A DNA stretch of 64,000 nucleotides from UKL13-2 sp947085425 (GTDB lineage: Bacteria; Pseudomonadota; Gammaproteobacteria; Burkholderiales; Usitatibacteraceae), in assembly GCA_947085425.1 (NCBI GenBank), contig CAMTWK010000012.1:1-64000 (forward strand), written 5' to 3'. The notes under the pieces were generated by a model. That model saw nothing but the letters and a program-made list of their open reading frames with translations. It was not told the origin of the DNA and made no database searches. The position numbers and the translations under genes are program-made. Within the stretch, counting starts at the first letter, position 1; every line of letters starts with the position of its first letter. Below, piece by piece: positions 35,658 to 44,691 of this stretch.

Positions 35658-35935
35658 CAACCCAACTTGGGCACCGGACGGGCGCGAAACGTTGAAGCTG
35701 TTTCGCTGCTCCAGTGAAGGGGGGTGGTGGTTTTGACCTTCCCGGATTCATTCCGGGGCCCAAGTTGATCTTTGCGCCGGTGATTACACAACCAAACTTG
35801 GGCACCTGACGGGCGCGAAACGATGAAGCTGTTTCGCCCCGGCTTTAAGCGTGCCGGGGCATGCTGTTTTCCGGTGAAGGAGCAGTTTTTGACCTTCCAC
35901 GAGACAGTCCGGACGCAAGTTGACTTTTTTGGGAC
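35658..35935. repeat. Tandem repeat of about 131 bp, two diverged copies
   Basis: Copy one begins at 35658 and copy two at 35789. Both start CAACC.AACTTGGGCACC and share GACGGGCGCGAAACG and GAAGCTGTTTCGC. Each is followed by a GTGAAGG segment, TTTTGACCTTCC and CAAGTTGA. The second copy has an inserted GC-rich hairpin (CCCCGGC...GCCGGGG). No coding function is visible. With the rest of 35550-36096 it separates the toxin-antitoxin locus from the TonB receptor gene. Confidence 0.7.
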
Positions 35936-36096
35936 GGCGTTGTGTCCTCATCATCCGAGTCTCAAATATTCGCTTGATACATACCAAAAGTCCGTTAATA
36001 TTCAGCGTCACTGGTTTTGCCAGTGAAGACAGCAGCAATTGTTTGGCACAAAACAATGCAGCCGCATAAAGAATAATTCCAATCAGGGAGAGAGAC

Positions 36097-39078
36097 ATGA
36101 ATAACAATCAAGGATCGCGCTCGGCCGCTTGCCGCGCGGCATTGGCATTCGCTTTCAGCATGTGCCTGTCGTCAACTGTCTGGGCGCAAGGCGCGGAAGG
36201 TTCGCTTTACGGCCAGGCCACTGCAAATGCCACCGTTGCCATCACCAATCTGGATACCGGCGCATCACGCGAAATCAAATCTGAACGCAATGGTCGTTTC
36301 GCATTTTCAAAACTCTCGCCGGGTCGTTACAAGGTCAGTTCTGGCGGTGTGTCGCGCGAGGTGCAGGTGGTGGTGGGTGCGGGCACGCAGGTAAACCTTG
36401 ATGCCAAGGTGGAAACGATTCACGTCACTGGCAATACGCTGAGCGGCATCGACATCAGCAGTGTGGAATCCAACACCGTATTCACGCAAGAGCAGTTGCG
36501 CGCATTGCCGGTTGCGCGTGACCCCAACGCGGTGGCGCTGCTGGCGCCGGGTGTGGTCAGGGGCGATAGTGGTTTTGGCGGCCTGCCTTCATTCGCCGGC
36601 GCGTCGGTTGCCGAGAATGGCTATTACATCAATGGCTTTGATGTCACCAACATCCGCACCTTTCTTTCCTATGCCACGCTGCCGTTTGAGGCCATCGGGC
36701 AACAGCAAATCAAGACCGGCGGCTACGGCGCGGAGTATGGCCGTTCGCTCGGTGGTGTGGTCAGCCTGGTGAGCAAGCGCGGCGGCAACGAGTGGAAGAG
36801 TGGCGTGTCGATGTACTGGACGCCCGAAAGCGGACGCGCCAAAGCCAAGGATGTGCGCGATCTGGAGCCGACCAATGCCGGCGGCTATACGATTTTTCAG
36901 AGCTCCAACAAATCCAGCGGCGTGAATGTCAATGTGTATTCGGGAGGTGCCCTCATCAAGGACAAGCTGTTTGTATTTGCGTTGATTGATGGCAATGACA
37001 GTCGTGGCAGCAGTTACGGCCAATCCAATTCGGCCTCTTCCAAATCCGGCAAGCCCAATGGGTTGGTCAAACTCGACTGGCAGGTCTCCGACAACCATTC
37101 TATTGAGGGGACAGCCATTTCCAATAAAGGCAAATCGACCACCACCGACTACACCAATGCCCGGCCGTTCAGCACTTCGCATGATGGCATTGGCCGCACC
37201 AGCACCAATGAATCCGGTGGCTCGGTGTTGATCGGCAAATACACCGGTCACTTGACCCGCAATCTGACGGTGTCGGCGCTGGTCGGCAAGGTCGAGCACC
37301 TGGTCAGCAAAGTGCGTGGCGCACGCACGGCCAATCAGGATTGCCCGGTGGTGCTGGAAGTGAATCTGTCGGAAATAGGCTGCTGGGTGGGGCCGTTTCC
37401 CGGCAGTGGTGCACGCGATCCCAATGCGCCGGAAGACACCGATAAGCGCGATGCGTGGCGGTTGGATATGGAATGGGCGGTCGGCAATCATACCGTTCGT
37501 GGCGGCGTCGATGCCCAGGCATTCACGTCATCGGCGGCTGGATCCACTGCGTACACGGGTGGTTATTACTTCCGTTATTTTGTGACGCCGGACAGCGGCA
37601 TCATCAATGGTGTGCGCAATGCGGCGGTACCGGGAACCCAATATGTGCGACGCCGGCTGGTAAGCAGCACCTCGGGCAAGTATGAGGTCGATAACGCCGC
37701 AATCTATTTGGAAGACAGCTGGCGTTTTGCCAAGACGCTGCTGCTTTACGGCGGGCTACGCGCCGAATCGTTCAACAACAAGAATGCCGCCGGTGTCAGT
37801 TTTGTCAAAAAGGACAACCAACTCGCACCACGTATTGGCTTCGCCTGGGATGTGAATGGTGACGCCACATCAAAACTGTATGGCAACTTCGGCAGTTATT
37901 TTATCCCGGTTGCGGCCAACACCAACATTCGACAAACCCGTTCAGAAATTTTTGAACACCGCTTTTATCTGTTTCAAAGCCGCGACCCGCGCACCCAGGG
38001 GCCAGTCGGATTGAGCGCGGAACTGGGTGTGCCGCAAATTATCGCCAACGGCGCGTTGCCGAATCCGGCAACCATCGCCGACACCAAGCTTCGCCCCATG
38101 TCGCAGGATGAATTTATCCTCGGATTCCAGAAAGCCCTCAATCGTGGCGTCAGTGTCGGCATCAAGGGAACCCATCGCAAAATCAAGAATGGCTTTGATG
38201 ATTATTGTGGCGTGCACCAGGCTTTGGAAAAGTGGGCGGCGGACAATCGCTTCACTAATTTCGACAGCAACACGTCTGCCGGTTGCATTCTGCTGAATCC
38301 GGGGCGCGATGTGAACCTACAAATAGATGTGAACAACGACGGCAGATTGCGCGAGTTTACGATCCCCGCGCGCTATTTTGGTTTGGCACCCTACAAGCGC
38401 ACCTACACGGGCATCGAACTGACATTTGATCGGCCGTTTGACGGCAAATGGAACATGCAGGGCTCCTACACTTGGTCGAAAAGCAAAGGCACGGCGGAGG
38501 GCTATGTGAGCTCGATCATCGATCAGGCCGATGCCGGCATTACCCAGGATTTTGATTTTGGTTCGTTCACCGATGGCGCGGATGGGTACTTGCCGAATGA
38601 CCGTCGGCATGTGTTCAAGCTGTTTGGCAATGCGCAGATTCAACCGGATGTGCGGTTGGGTTTCAATGCGTCCGCCGCTTCCGGCCGACCAAAAAGTTGC
38701 ATTGGTTTTGTGCCGCCAACTGCGCCGGATTATGCCGGGGGATCGGCGAACTACACGGTGGCATCAAGCTACTATTGCCTGAACAACCAAGGTGTCACGG
38801 TCTTGGTACCGCGCGGCTCGCAGGGGCGCACACCGTGGACCTACGCGCTGGATTTTTCGGTGGCGTGGACACCAAAACTGGCAACCGGAAAACTCACGCT
38901 GCAAGCGGATATTTTCAACATCCTCAATTCACGCAAAGCATTGGAAGTCAACGAGCAACGCGACTACAGCCGCCAGACCAGCGGCACATCGCCCGGCCAA
39001 TTGAGCCAAAACTACGGGCAGCCCACGTCATTTGAAGCGCCGCGTTCGTTGCGGTTGACGGCGAGGTATGAGTTTTAA
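36097..39078 (+). CDS. Oar-like TonB-dependent outer-membrane receptor
   Basis: 993 residues. A signal peptide (residues 1-31, ending STVWAQ) is followed by a carboxypeptidase-regulatory-like beta-sandwich (about 35-105, ATVAITNLDTGASREI, GRYKVSSGG). Then come a plug domain (about 115-230, FTQEQLRALPVARDPNAVAL) and a large beta-barrel ending in RLTARYEF with the usual terminal aromatic. This order is that of Oar-type receptors. The ligand is unknown; peptides, proteins or glycans are candidates. AGGGAGAGAG precedes the ATG. No TonB, ExbB or periplasmic partner gene is near. Confidence 0.88.
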   Translation: MNNNQGSRSAACRAALAFAFSMCLSSTVWAQGAEGSLYGQATANATVAITNLDTGASREIKSERNGRFAFSKLSPGRYKVSSGGVSREVQVVVGAGTQVNLDAKVETIHVTGNTLSGIDISSVESNTVFTQEQLRALPVARDPNAVALLAPGVVRGDSGFGGLPSFAGASVAENGYYINGFDVTNIRTFLSYATLPFEAIGQQQIKTGGYGAEYGRSLGGVVSLVSKRGGNEWKSGVSMYWTPESGRAKAKDVRDLEPTNAGGYTIFQSSNKSSGVNVNVYSGGALIKDKLFVFALIDGNDSRGSSYGQSNSASSKSGKPNGLVKLDWQVSDNHSIEGTAISNKGKSTTTDYTNARPFSTSHDGIGRTSTNESGGSVLIGKYTGHLTRNLTVSALVGKVEHLVSKVRGARTANQDCPVVLEVNLSEIGCWVGPFPGSGARDPNAPEDTDKRDAWRLDMEWAVGNHTVRGGVDAQAFTSSAAGSTAYTGGYYFRYFVTPDSGIINGVRNAAVPGTQYVRRRLVSSTSGKYEVDNAAIYLEDSWRFAKTLLLYGGLRAESFNNKNAAGVSFVKKDNQLAPRIGFAWDVNGDATSKLYGNFGSYFIPVAANTNIRQTRSEIFEHRFYLFQSRDPRTQGPVGLSAELGVPQIIANGALPNPATIADTKLRPMSQDEFILGFQKALNRGVSVGIKGTHRKIKNGFDDYCGVHQALEKWAADNRFTNFDSNTSAGCILLNPGRDVNLQIDVNNDGRLREFTIPARYFGLAPYKRTYTGIELTFDRPFDGKWNMQGSYTWSKSKGTAEGYVSSIIDQADAGITQDFDFGSFTDGADGYLPNDRRHVFKLFGNAQIQPDVRLGFNASAASGRPKSCIGFVPPTAPDYAGGSANYTVASSYYCLNNQGVTVLVPRGSQGRTPWTYALDFSVAWTPKLATGKLTLQADIFNILNSRKALEVNEQRDYSRQTSGTSPGQLSQNYGQPTSFEAPRSLRLTARYEF

Positions 39079-39127
39079 TCAAGGTGAAGCGACAGCGCGC
39101 AAGCATACTTTGCGACTACCGCTAATT

Positions 39128-39157
39128 CCGTTATTCCGGAGAAGGCTGGAATGACGG
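39128..39157. repeat. REP-like hairpin after the receptor gene
   Basis: CCGTTATTCC (39128-39137) pairs with GGAATGACGG (39148-39157) with one wobble. A T-run lies at 39166-39171. It belongs to the same GTCATTCC family as the elements at 26366 and 27572 and may also terminate transcription from both convergent genes. Confidence 0.6.
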
Positions 39158-39184
39158 TGGGGCTGAATTTTTTGTAAGTGCGCG

Positions 39185-40678
39185 TTACTTTGGCTTGCCT
39201 TTCGGCGGAGAGCCAAACACCTCCGTCAATTCGCCATCAAATTCCGGCCCGTACGGGCCCATCAACGTCAGCATAACGAGTTTTTCAAACTCCTCGCCAA
39301 ACTGGTCGATGATGGCCTTGGGATCGGGTACCAGACGGGTGTCGGTGATCAGGCCAAATTGCACACGACCGTTGTAGGTCAGGATTGACAGTCCCATACC
39401 AATGCCACCGGATTGGGGCACCCAAAATTCAATTTCATCAATTTCGCTGCCCGCCAGATAGAGTGGTTTTTGCGGGCCGGGGACATTGGTCATCACCGCG
39501 GTGGCATTGCGCCCAATCAGCCCGCTTATTTGATCCTGCAAAATTTTTGGACCGAGACCGACGGCGGATAGCAACACAAACGCGACGATCGGTTGGGATG
39601 ATCCTTTAAGGGCGGTCATGCGATTGCGTACCAGCCGGATGCGTTCCAGCGGGTCGTCGATGCCGACCGGCAGTTCAACAAAGATCAGGCCAAACTGGTT
39701 GCCCAATTCGGCGGCCTTGTCGATTGGCCGAAGATTGACCGGCACAATGGCGCGTAACTCGATATCGTCGGTTTTATCATTGTGCCGTTTTAAATAATCA
39801 CGCAAGGCACCGGCAGCGGTCGCCAACAACACATCATTGACAGACGCCCCCAGCGTTTTGCCGATCACCTTTACTTCGGCCAACGATAACGGCTCGCACC
39901 AGGCCACCCGTTTTTCGCCGCCCAGCACACCTTTGTAGCGGGTTGGGGTGTCCGGCTGCATGACGGCAATCTTGCGCAATTCCTCGGCCAGTTCCACTCC
40001 CTTGGTGGCAAATTCACGCATGGTGGCCGGATCCTTGGCGATCTCAAGCCCTTGCTCGACCAAACCGCGGGTAAGTTTCATGGCGCCCGACATGACCGAG
40101 GCCATGGGTTTGGAAACCGAGGTCCAAAAATCCATTTCGTCCTTTGGACGTTTTTTGGCATTTTTGGGTTTGGTCAAACTTTCAGCGGGAGATTCACCGG
40201 TGAGTGAAAGCATTACCGATATCAAGGCAATGCCGTCGGCATAACAATGATGGATTCGCGGAATGAGCACCGAGCCACCGTGGTAATTTTCAATCAAATG
40301 AAACTGCCATAACGGCTTGGTGAAATCCAGCGGTTCACTGGCCAGTTGGCTGACAAAATCTTCCAGCTCTTTTTTGCTGCCACGGCCATTGAGTTTGGTT
40401 TTTTTAACATGGTTGGCGAGGTCAAATTTCTTGTCGGTTTCCCACCATGCGCCGGTTGGATCCTGACTGGCCTTTTGTTTGAACCGCTTATAGGTCAGGA
40501 AGCGTTGTTGGATTGTTGCGATGAATTTTTGGTGGTTGAGTTTTTCTTTGAAGATCATGACACCAATGATCATCATCAAATTATTCGGGTGCTCCATGCG
40601 CAACCAAGCCGTGTCTACGCCGGTCATGCGTTCGCGTCCCAGAACTGAAAAGGATGGAATTCCGGTAATACTCGCCAT
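39185..40678 (-). CDS. Wax ester synthase / diacylglycerol acyltransferase (WS/DGAT)
   Basis: A 497-residue acyltransferase that joins a fatty acyl-CoA to a fatty alcohol or diacylglycerol. The catalytic motif HHxxxDG is HHCYADG at residues 143-149. The family segments ERMTGVDTAWLRMEHPNNLM near the start and AVMTNVPGPQKPLYLAGSEI near the end are present. Its alcohol substrate could come from the acyl-CoA reductase at 14650-16662. It is divergent from the acyl-CoA-binding protein gene, with 237 bases between. A later ATG at 40627 is possible, but the longer start keeps a segment like related proteins. Confidence 0.93.
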   Translation of the reverse strand: MASITGIPSFSVLGRERMTGVDTAWLRMEHPNNLMMIIGVMIFKEKLNHQKFIATIQQRFLTYKRFKQKASQDPTGAWWETDKKFDLANHVKKTKLNGRGSKKELEDFVSQLASEPLDFTKPLWQFHLIENYHGGSVLIPRIHHCYADGIALISVMLSLTGESPAESLTKPKNAKKRPKDEMDFWTSVSKPMASVMSGAMKLTRGLVEQGLEIAKDPATMREFATKGVELAEELRKIAVMQPDTPTRYKGVLGGEKRVAWCEPLSLAEVKVIGKTLGASVNDVLLATAAGALRDYLKRHNDKTDDIELRAIVPVNLRPIDKAAELGNQFGLIFVELPVGIDDPLERIRLVRNRMTALKGSSQPIVAFVLLSAVGLGPKILQDQISGLIGRNATAVMTNVPGPQKPLYLAGSEIDEIEFWVPQSGGIGMGLSILTYNGRVQFGLITDTRLVPDPKAIIDQFGEEFEKLVMLTLMGPYGPEFDGELTEVFGSPPKGKPK

Positions 40679-40915
40679 ATTCGATCTTTGCCGTTTTTAT
40701 TCCGTTTGAGTGCGGTCGTTCGACATTTTTTGTCTCTCCTCGCCACCATCTTTGAGACCGTCGAGCGTACATGGAATCAAAATCTGTGCAAAATTGCGGT
40801 GCCAGATTGATTCCGTTAGAGTTACTTTAGCGGGATTAGCCCCCCATGCAAACCCCTCTCGTATGGGTCGGGTTGCCAAATTGCCCTTAAAACGCCATTT
40901 TCGAGGAGATTTTTA

Positions 40916-41176
40916 ATGTCGGATTCCAAAAAGTTATTTGATAAAGCAGTAAAAGATGTCACCAAGGCCAAATCCGACCCGGGAAATGATATGAAATTAC
41001 GTCTGTACGCCCACTTTAAGCAGGCAACTGAGGGTGATGTGTCGGGTGACAAGCCGGGCTTTACTGATTTTGTCGGTCGGGCAAAATTTGACGCGTGGAC
41101 AAAAATTAAAGGGATGTCTCAGGAAGATGCCCAAAAGGCCTATGTCAAGCTGGTAGAGCGGGTGCTGCGGGATTAA
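40916..41176 (+). CDS. Acyl-CoA-binding protein
   Basis: 86 residues, four-helix ACBP fold. The segment LRLYAHFKQATEGDVSGDKP holds the conserved Tyr and Lys that hold the CoA phosphate, and FDAWTKIKGMSQEDAQKAYV is the family signature. It would carry or protect acyl-CoA for the divergent wax ester synthase or the nearby FadD. GGAG lies upstream of the ATG. This family is common in eukaryotes and patchy in bacteria. Confidence 0.93.
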   Translation: MSDSKKLFDKAVKDVTKAKSDPGNDMKLRLYAHFKQATEGDVSGDKPGFTDFVGRAKFDAWTKIKGMSQEDAQKAYVKLVERVLRD

Positions 41177-41212
41177 AGGCGGGGATCGAGCGCCCCTGCG
41201 TGAGGCAAAAAA

Positions 41213-41238
41213 AAGCCCGGATCATACGATCCGGGCTT
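41213..41238 (-). terminator. Terminator of the second phasin gene
   Basis: AAGCCCGGATC (41213-41223) and GATCCGGGCTT (41228-41238) form an 11-bp stem with loop ATAC. The A-run at 41206-41214 becomes a U-run on the minus strand. It may also stop the acyl-CoA-binding protein transcript from the other side. Confidence 0.85.
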
Positions 41239-41321
41239 GAAGTCGTCCTTTTTCCAAAAGAAATCGGGACGAGGAGGAGCGGGTGATTCGCCGGACTGAG
41301 GCGGGCGAATCGTGAATTAAC

Positions 41322-41891
41322 TTAGCGTTTACGTGCCACTTTTTTAGCGGTGACTTTTTTTGCTGTGGGTTTCTTTGCGGCCGTTTTTTTAACTTTATTG
41401 GCGGCAGGACGGGACTTTCCCGTCTGTTTTTCTTGTGCCAAAAGTGCACGAACCGAGTCGGCAAGTTCTGCAACCTGTGCAGATAAAGTTTCAACATCTT
41501 TGCTGGTCAAGACGCCCAGGCGGTTGAGCGATTTGTGGACACGTGCTTCAAACACCTGTTCGAGTTTGTCAAATTTGCCGGATGCCATTTCCAAGGTTTT
41601 GGTTGCTTGGTCACGGGCGGTTTCAATGGTTGCTTCGGCGACATGGCGGGTACGGGTCTCGAGGGCTTCGCCTTGTTTAACCAAGGTGTCAAACACTTTT
41701 TTTCCTTCGACCTGGGTTTTTGAGAACGCGCCCAAGCCAGCCAGCCAAATCTGCTGAGCCGATTCGACCACTTGTTTGGCCATTTGCTGCTCCGAAATGC
41801 TGGAGGCCACTTGGCTCAATTTTTCGGTGATTTGGTCAACCGGGGAGGTGGATTTTGTGGATTGCGCTGCTTTTTTTAGACGTGATGCCAT
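41322..41891 (-). CDS. Phasin family protein with basic histone-like tail
   Basis: 189 residues. A phasin helical domain (about 15-145, QQIWLAGLGAFSKTQVEGKK, then FDKLEQVFEARVHKSLNRLG) is followed by a Lys/Ala/Pro tail (KKTAAKKPTAKKVTAKK), as in PhaF/PhaI-type phasins. The tail can bind DNA and so link PHA granules to the nucleoid. The ATG at 41891 has AGGAG eight bases upstream. The upstream region shares an 18-bp element with the other phasin gene at 17057. Confidence 0.9.
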   Translation of the reverse strand: MASRLKKAAQSTKSTSPVDQITEKLSQVASSISEQQMAKQVVESAQQIWLAGLGAFSKTQVEGKKVFDTLVKQGEALETRTRHVAEATIETARDQATKTLEMASGKFDKLEQVFEARVHKSLNRLGVLTSKDVETLSAQVAELADSVRALLAQEKQTGKSRPAANKVKKTAAKKPTAKKVTAKKVARKR

Positions 41892-42281
41892 GGAATTCTC
41901 CTGAAATGATTGTTGGCGTCGCTGCGTCACAACATCTGGTTTCCAACGCAACATGGGTACTTTACGAAAAATAATTAGAGTATTCACACTATGGCGGCAA
42001 AGGGTTCACGTCCGCCACCCGCAGGTACTGCTCATCATTGGCAGGGGTGCGTCCAGGTTCGCGAGTTGCCCGCCGGCATGAAGCGATCCTCTTCAGGCCG
42101 CACTTGGACAGCGGATATAGGTGGGTAGTTCTGTGAAAAAACTTCATTTCGCGCTCGCGTCATCGCCGTCCTTGAGGCAAACTACCGGTAATAATTCCAC
42201 GCTTGTGGCATACGGCAGCGAATACTTGCCCGATTTTGCGGGTTGAACACAGACAAAGATAACAAACTATGGGAGGCATGT
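41892..42281. other. Divergent intergenic region between phasin and FadD genes
   Basis: 390 bases without a convincing gene. It holds the promoters of both genes. The only structured signal I see is the palindromic element at 41974-41991. Confidence 0.6.
41974..41991 (-). promoter_or_regulatory. Putative operator shared by both phasin genes, second copy
   Basis: On the minus strand this reads TAGTGTGAATACTCTAAT, one base different from 16963-16980. It begins 100 bases before the phasin start at 41891, against 94 in the other case. AGTGT-4-ACTCT is the imperfect palindrome. A partial match, AACTCTAA, lies on the minus strand near 40814-40821 upstream of the wax ester synthase. Confidence 0.55.
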
Positions 42282-43988
42282 ATGTCCGCGATCGATAACT
42301 CACCAGCCAATCAAGCCAATAATCGTCCGTGGCTATCCTCGTATCCGGCCGGCGTGCCCGCCGACATCAACCCGGATGAATTTGCCTCTCTCAAAGAGAT
42401 GATGCGCGCGGCGTTTGATCAGTTTCAGGACAAAAAAGCCTTTACCTGCATGGGCAAATCGTTAACTTTTGCGGAACTGGACAGAGCCTCGGAAGCGTTT
42501 GCGGCCTATTTGCAATGTGATTTAAAACTCGTTGCAGGTGATCGGGTGGCCGTCATGATGCCCAATATTTTGCAATATCCGGTGGCAATTTTTGGCATTC
42601 TACGCGCCGGCATGACGGTGGTGAATTGCAATCCGCTCTACACCGTGCGTGAACTTGAACACCAATTGAAAGATTCCGGCGCCAACGCGATTGTGGTGGT
42701 CGAAAACTTCGCAACCACGCTTGAGCAATGTATTGGCAGAACCGATATCAAACATGTCGTCACCACTCAGCTTGGCGATATGTTGGGGTTCCCGAAATCG
42801 TTGCTGGTCAATTTGGTCGTCAAGTACAAAAAGAAACTGGTGCCGAAGTGGAATATTCCCGGCGCAATAAAATTTATCGACGCGCTGGAACGCGGTGCGG
42901 GACTACCTTATAAAAAGCCAAATCTGGTTGGCTCGGATATTGCATTTTTGCAGTACACCGGTGGCACCACCGGCGTTTCCAAAGGAGCCATCCTGACACA
43001 CCGGAATATGGTCGCCAATATGGCGCAGGTCGGCTGCTGGACCAGTTTGGATCTGAACGTCGGCGAAGAGGTGGTCATCCAGCCTTTGCCGATGTATCAC
43101 ATCTTTGCGCTCAACACCTCGATGAGCTTTATGAAGAGTGGTTGTGAGACCGTGTTGATCCCGAATCCACGAGACATGACTGCATTTATCAAGGAAATGC
43201 AAAATCGTCGTTGGAACGTCCTGACCGGTGTGAATACCCTTTTTAACGGCTTGCTGAATCACCCTGATTTTGCCAAGCTGGATTTTTCCGGTTTGAAATT
43301 GGCGTTGGGGGGGGGCATGGCCGTGCAACGCGCTGTGGCCGAAAAATGGCAGGCCGTCACCGGTAAAACGCTGGTGGAAGCGTATGGCCTGACGGAGACA
43401 TCGCCTGCAGTGACCGCCAATCCGCTGGATTTAAAAGAATTCAACGGCTGCATCGGTCTGCCGTTCCCTTCCACCATGGTCACCATTCGTGACGACGATG
43501 AAAATATTTTGGGTGTGGGTGAAATAGGTGAGATTTGTATTCAGGGTCCGCAGGTCATGCAGGGTTACTGGAAGCGCGACGATGAAACTGCCAAGGTGTT
43601 TTGCAAAGATGGCGCGTTCAAGTCGGGCGACATCGGCACCATGGATGAAAAGGGATTTTTCAAAATCGTCGACCGTAAGAAGGACATGATTTTGGTGTCC
43701 GGGTTTAATGTTTATCCAAATGAAATCGAGGATGTGGTAGCCATGTGCCCGGGGGTATTGGAAGTGTGCGCGGTATCGATGCCGGATGAAAAATCAAGTG
43801 AAGCCGTGCGTGTGGTGGTGGTGAAGAAAGATCCGAACCTGACCAGGGAGGCCATTATGGCGTTCTGTAAAGAGCGGCTGACGGGTTATAAAATGCCGCG
43901 CAAAATTGAATTTTGGAACGAGTTGCCCAAGACCAACGTGGGCAAGGTCTTGCGGCGGACTGTGCGCGACACACCGATTGCGAAATGA
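42282..43988 (+). CDS. fadD: Long-chain fatty acyl-CoA ligase
   Basis: A 568-residue adenylate-forming enzyme that activates fatty acids to acyl-CoA with ATP. The P-loop is YTGGTTGVSKGAILTHRN, the acceptor motif is EAYGLTETSP, and the hinge and C-terminal lysine region are RKKDMILVSGFNVYPNEIED and LPKTNVGKVLRR. Size and motifs fit FadD. GGGAGG lies five bases before the ATG. It would feed acyl-CoA to storage lipid synthesis or beta-oxidation. The next gene overlaps its stop codon. Confidence 0.92.
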   Translation: MSAIDNSPANQANNRPWLSSYPAGVPADINPDEFASLKEMMRAAFDQFQDKKAFTCMGKSLTFAELDRASEAFAAYLQCDLKLVAGDRVAVMMPNILQYPVAIFGILRAGMTVVNCNPLYTVRELEHQLKDSGANAIVVVENFATTLEQCIGRTDIKHVVTTQLGDMLGFPKSLLVNLVVKYKKKLVPKWNIPGAIKFIDALERGAGLPYKKPNLVGSDIAFLQYTGGTTGVSKGAILTHRNMVANMAQVGCWTSLDLNVGEEVVIQPLPMYHIFALNTSMSFMKSGCETVLIPNPRDMTAFIKEMQNRRWNVLTGVNTLFNGLLNHPDFAKLDFSGLKLALGGGMAVQRAVAEKWQAVTGKTLVEAYGLTETSPAVTANPLDLKEFNGCIGLPFPSTMVTIRDDDENILGVGEIGEICIQGPQVMQGYWKRDDETAKVFCKDGAFKSGDIGTMDEKGFFKIVDRKKDMILVSGFNVYPNEIEDVVAMCPGVLEVCAVSMPDEKSSEAVRVVVVKKDPNLTREAIMAFCKERLTGYKMPRKIEFWNELPKTNVGKVLRRTVRDTPIAK

Positions 43989-44242
43989 GTGACTTGGATT
44001 CAATGGAGCAAGGCGCGCCAATCAAGTCATTGCTGCGTCCGCTTGCCTTTGGATGGTCATTGCTGGTCACGGTCGTGGCGCTGATCGTTGCGCGCGAGCT
44101 GGTTCAATTATTCGGGTTTAGCGGCTTTCGAATGTTTAGCGAGGGTGCGATTTGGTGGCAGGTTTTGATTTATTTTGTGACGGCGGTTGGTCTGTATGTC
44201 GGCGCCCTTGTGGTGATCAACAAAATCAGAGGGGCGCGATAG
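43985..44242 (+). CDS. Small two-span membrane protein
   Basis: 85 residues with two hydrophobic segments (FGWSLLVTVVALIVARELV and WWQVLIYFVTAVGLYVGALV). Its ATG overlaps the stop codon of the FadD gene (ATGA), so it is translated together with it. No family was recognised. A role at the membrane beside fatty acid activation is only suggested by position. Confidence 0.65.
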   Translation: MSDLDSMEQGAPIKSLLRPLAFGWSLLVTVVALIVARELVQLFGFSGFRMFSEGAIWWQVLIYFVTAVGLYVGALVVINKIRGAR

Positions 44243-44288
44243 AAATATCCTTTCGATCGGCGAAGGTTTTTTGCGTCGTGTCGATCTA

Positions 44289-44542
44289 GCCTGCATATTT
44301 CATGGGGTTGCGTTCGAGAGTGGGTCGATTGGCGTGTGATTTTTCGTTCGACTGACCACGGCATAGCGAGCCGTGTTTGGCAAATGAGCACGGGAAGAAA
44401 ACGGAAAAGCGCATGTTCAGCGGCCTGCTATCGAGCGCAAAAGCCCGATGTTTAATTAAAACCAAACTGGATGGCAAAGTGCGGTAACACTTAACGGGCA
44501 GGCACCCAGACAGAGCGGGGCCGACCCGTGATATATGCAGGC
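44289..44542 (-). mobile_element. 254-bp MITE-like element, copy 1, TA-flanked
   Basis: The ends GCCTGCATATTTCATGGG and CCCGTGATATATGCAGGC are inverted repeats with two mismatches, bordered on each side by TA. The element has the same length as, and is about 95% identical to, the inverse-orientation copy at 56066-56319. No transposase is encoded. TA duplication and size fit a miniature element moved by an IS630/Tc1-type transposase. A 63-residue open frame ending NPMKYAG is shared by both copies but is not taken as a gene. Confidence 0.8.
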
Positions 44543-44691
44543 TAACCCGTGTGCTGATCTGATCAAAACATCACGCCGGCTGCCACTGCAATTCGCCACC
44601 AGCGAATCTGATTTGCCATTTGCTTCGTATCTCGCTTTCAGAAGTCGCCTTGACGGCGTTGGCAAACAGCTGAAAACTTGAAAGGACCGAT

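Noticed and set aside
44286..44477. 63-codon open frame ending NPMKYAG, also found at 56047-56322
   Set aside because: It is conserved only because the two mobile element copies are similar; it has no recognised domain.
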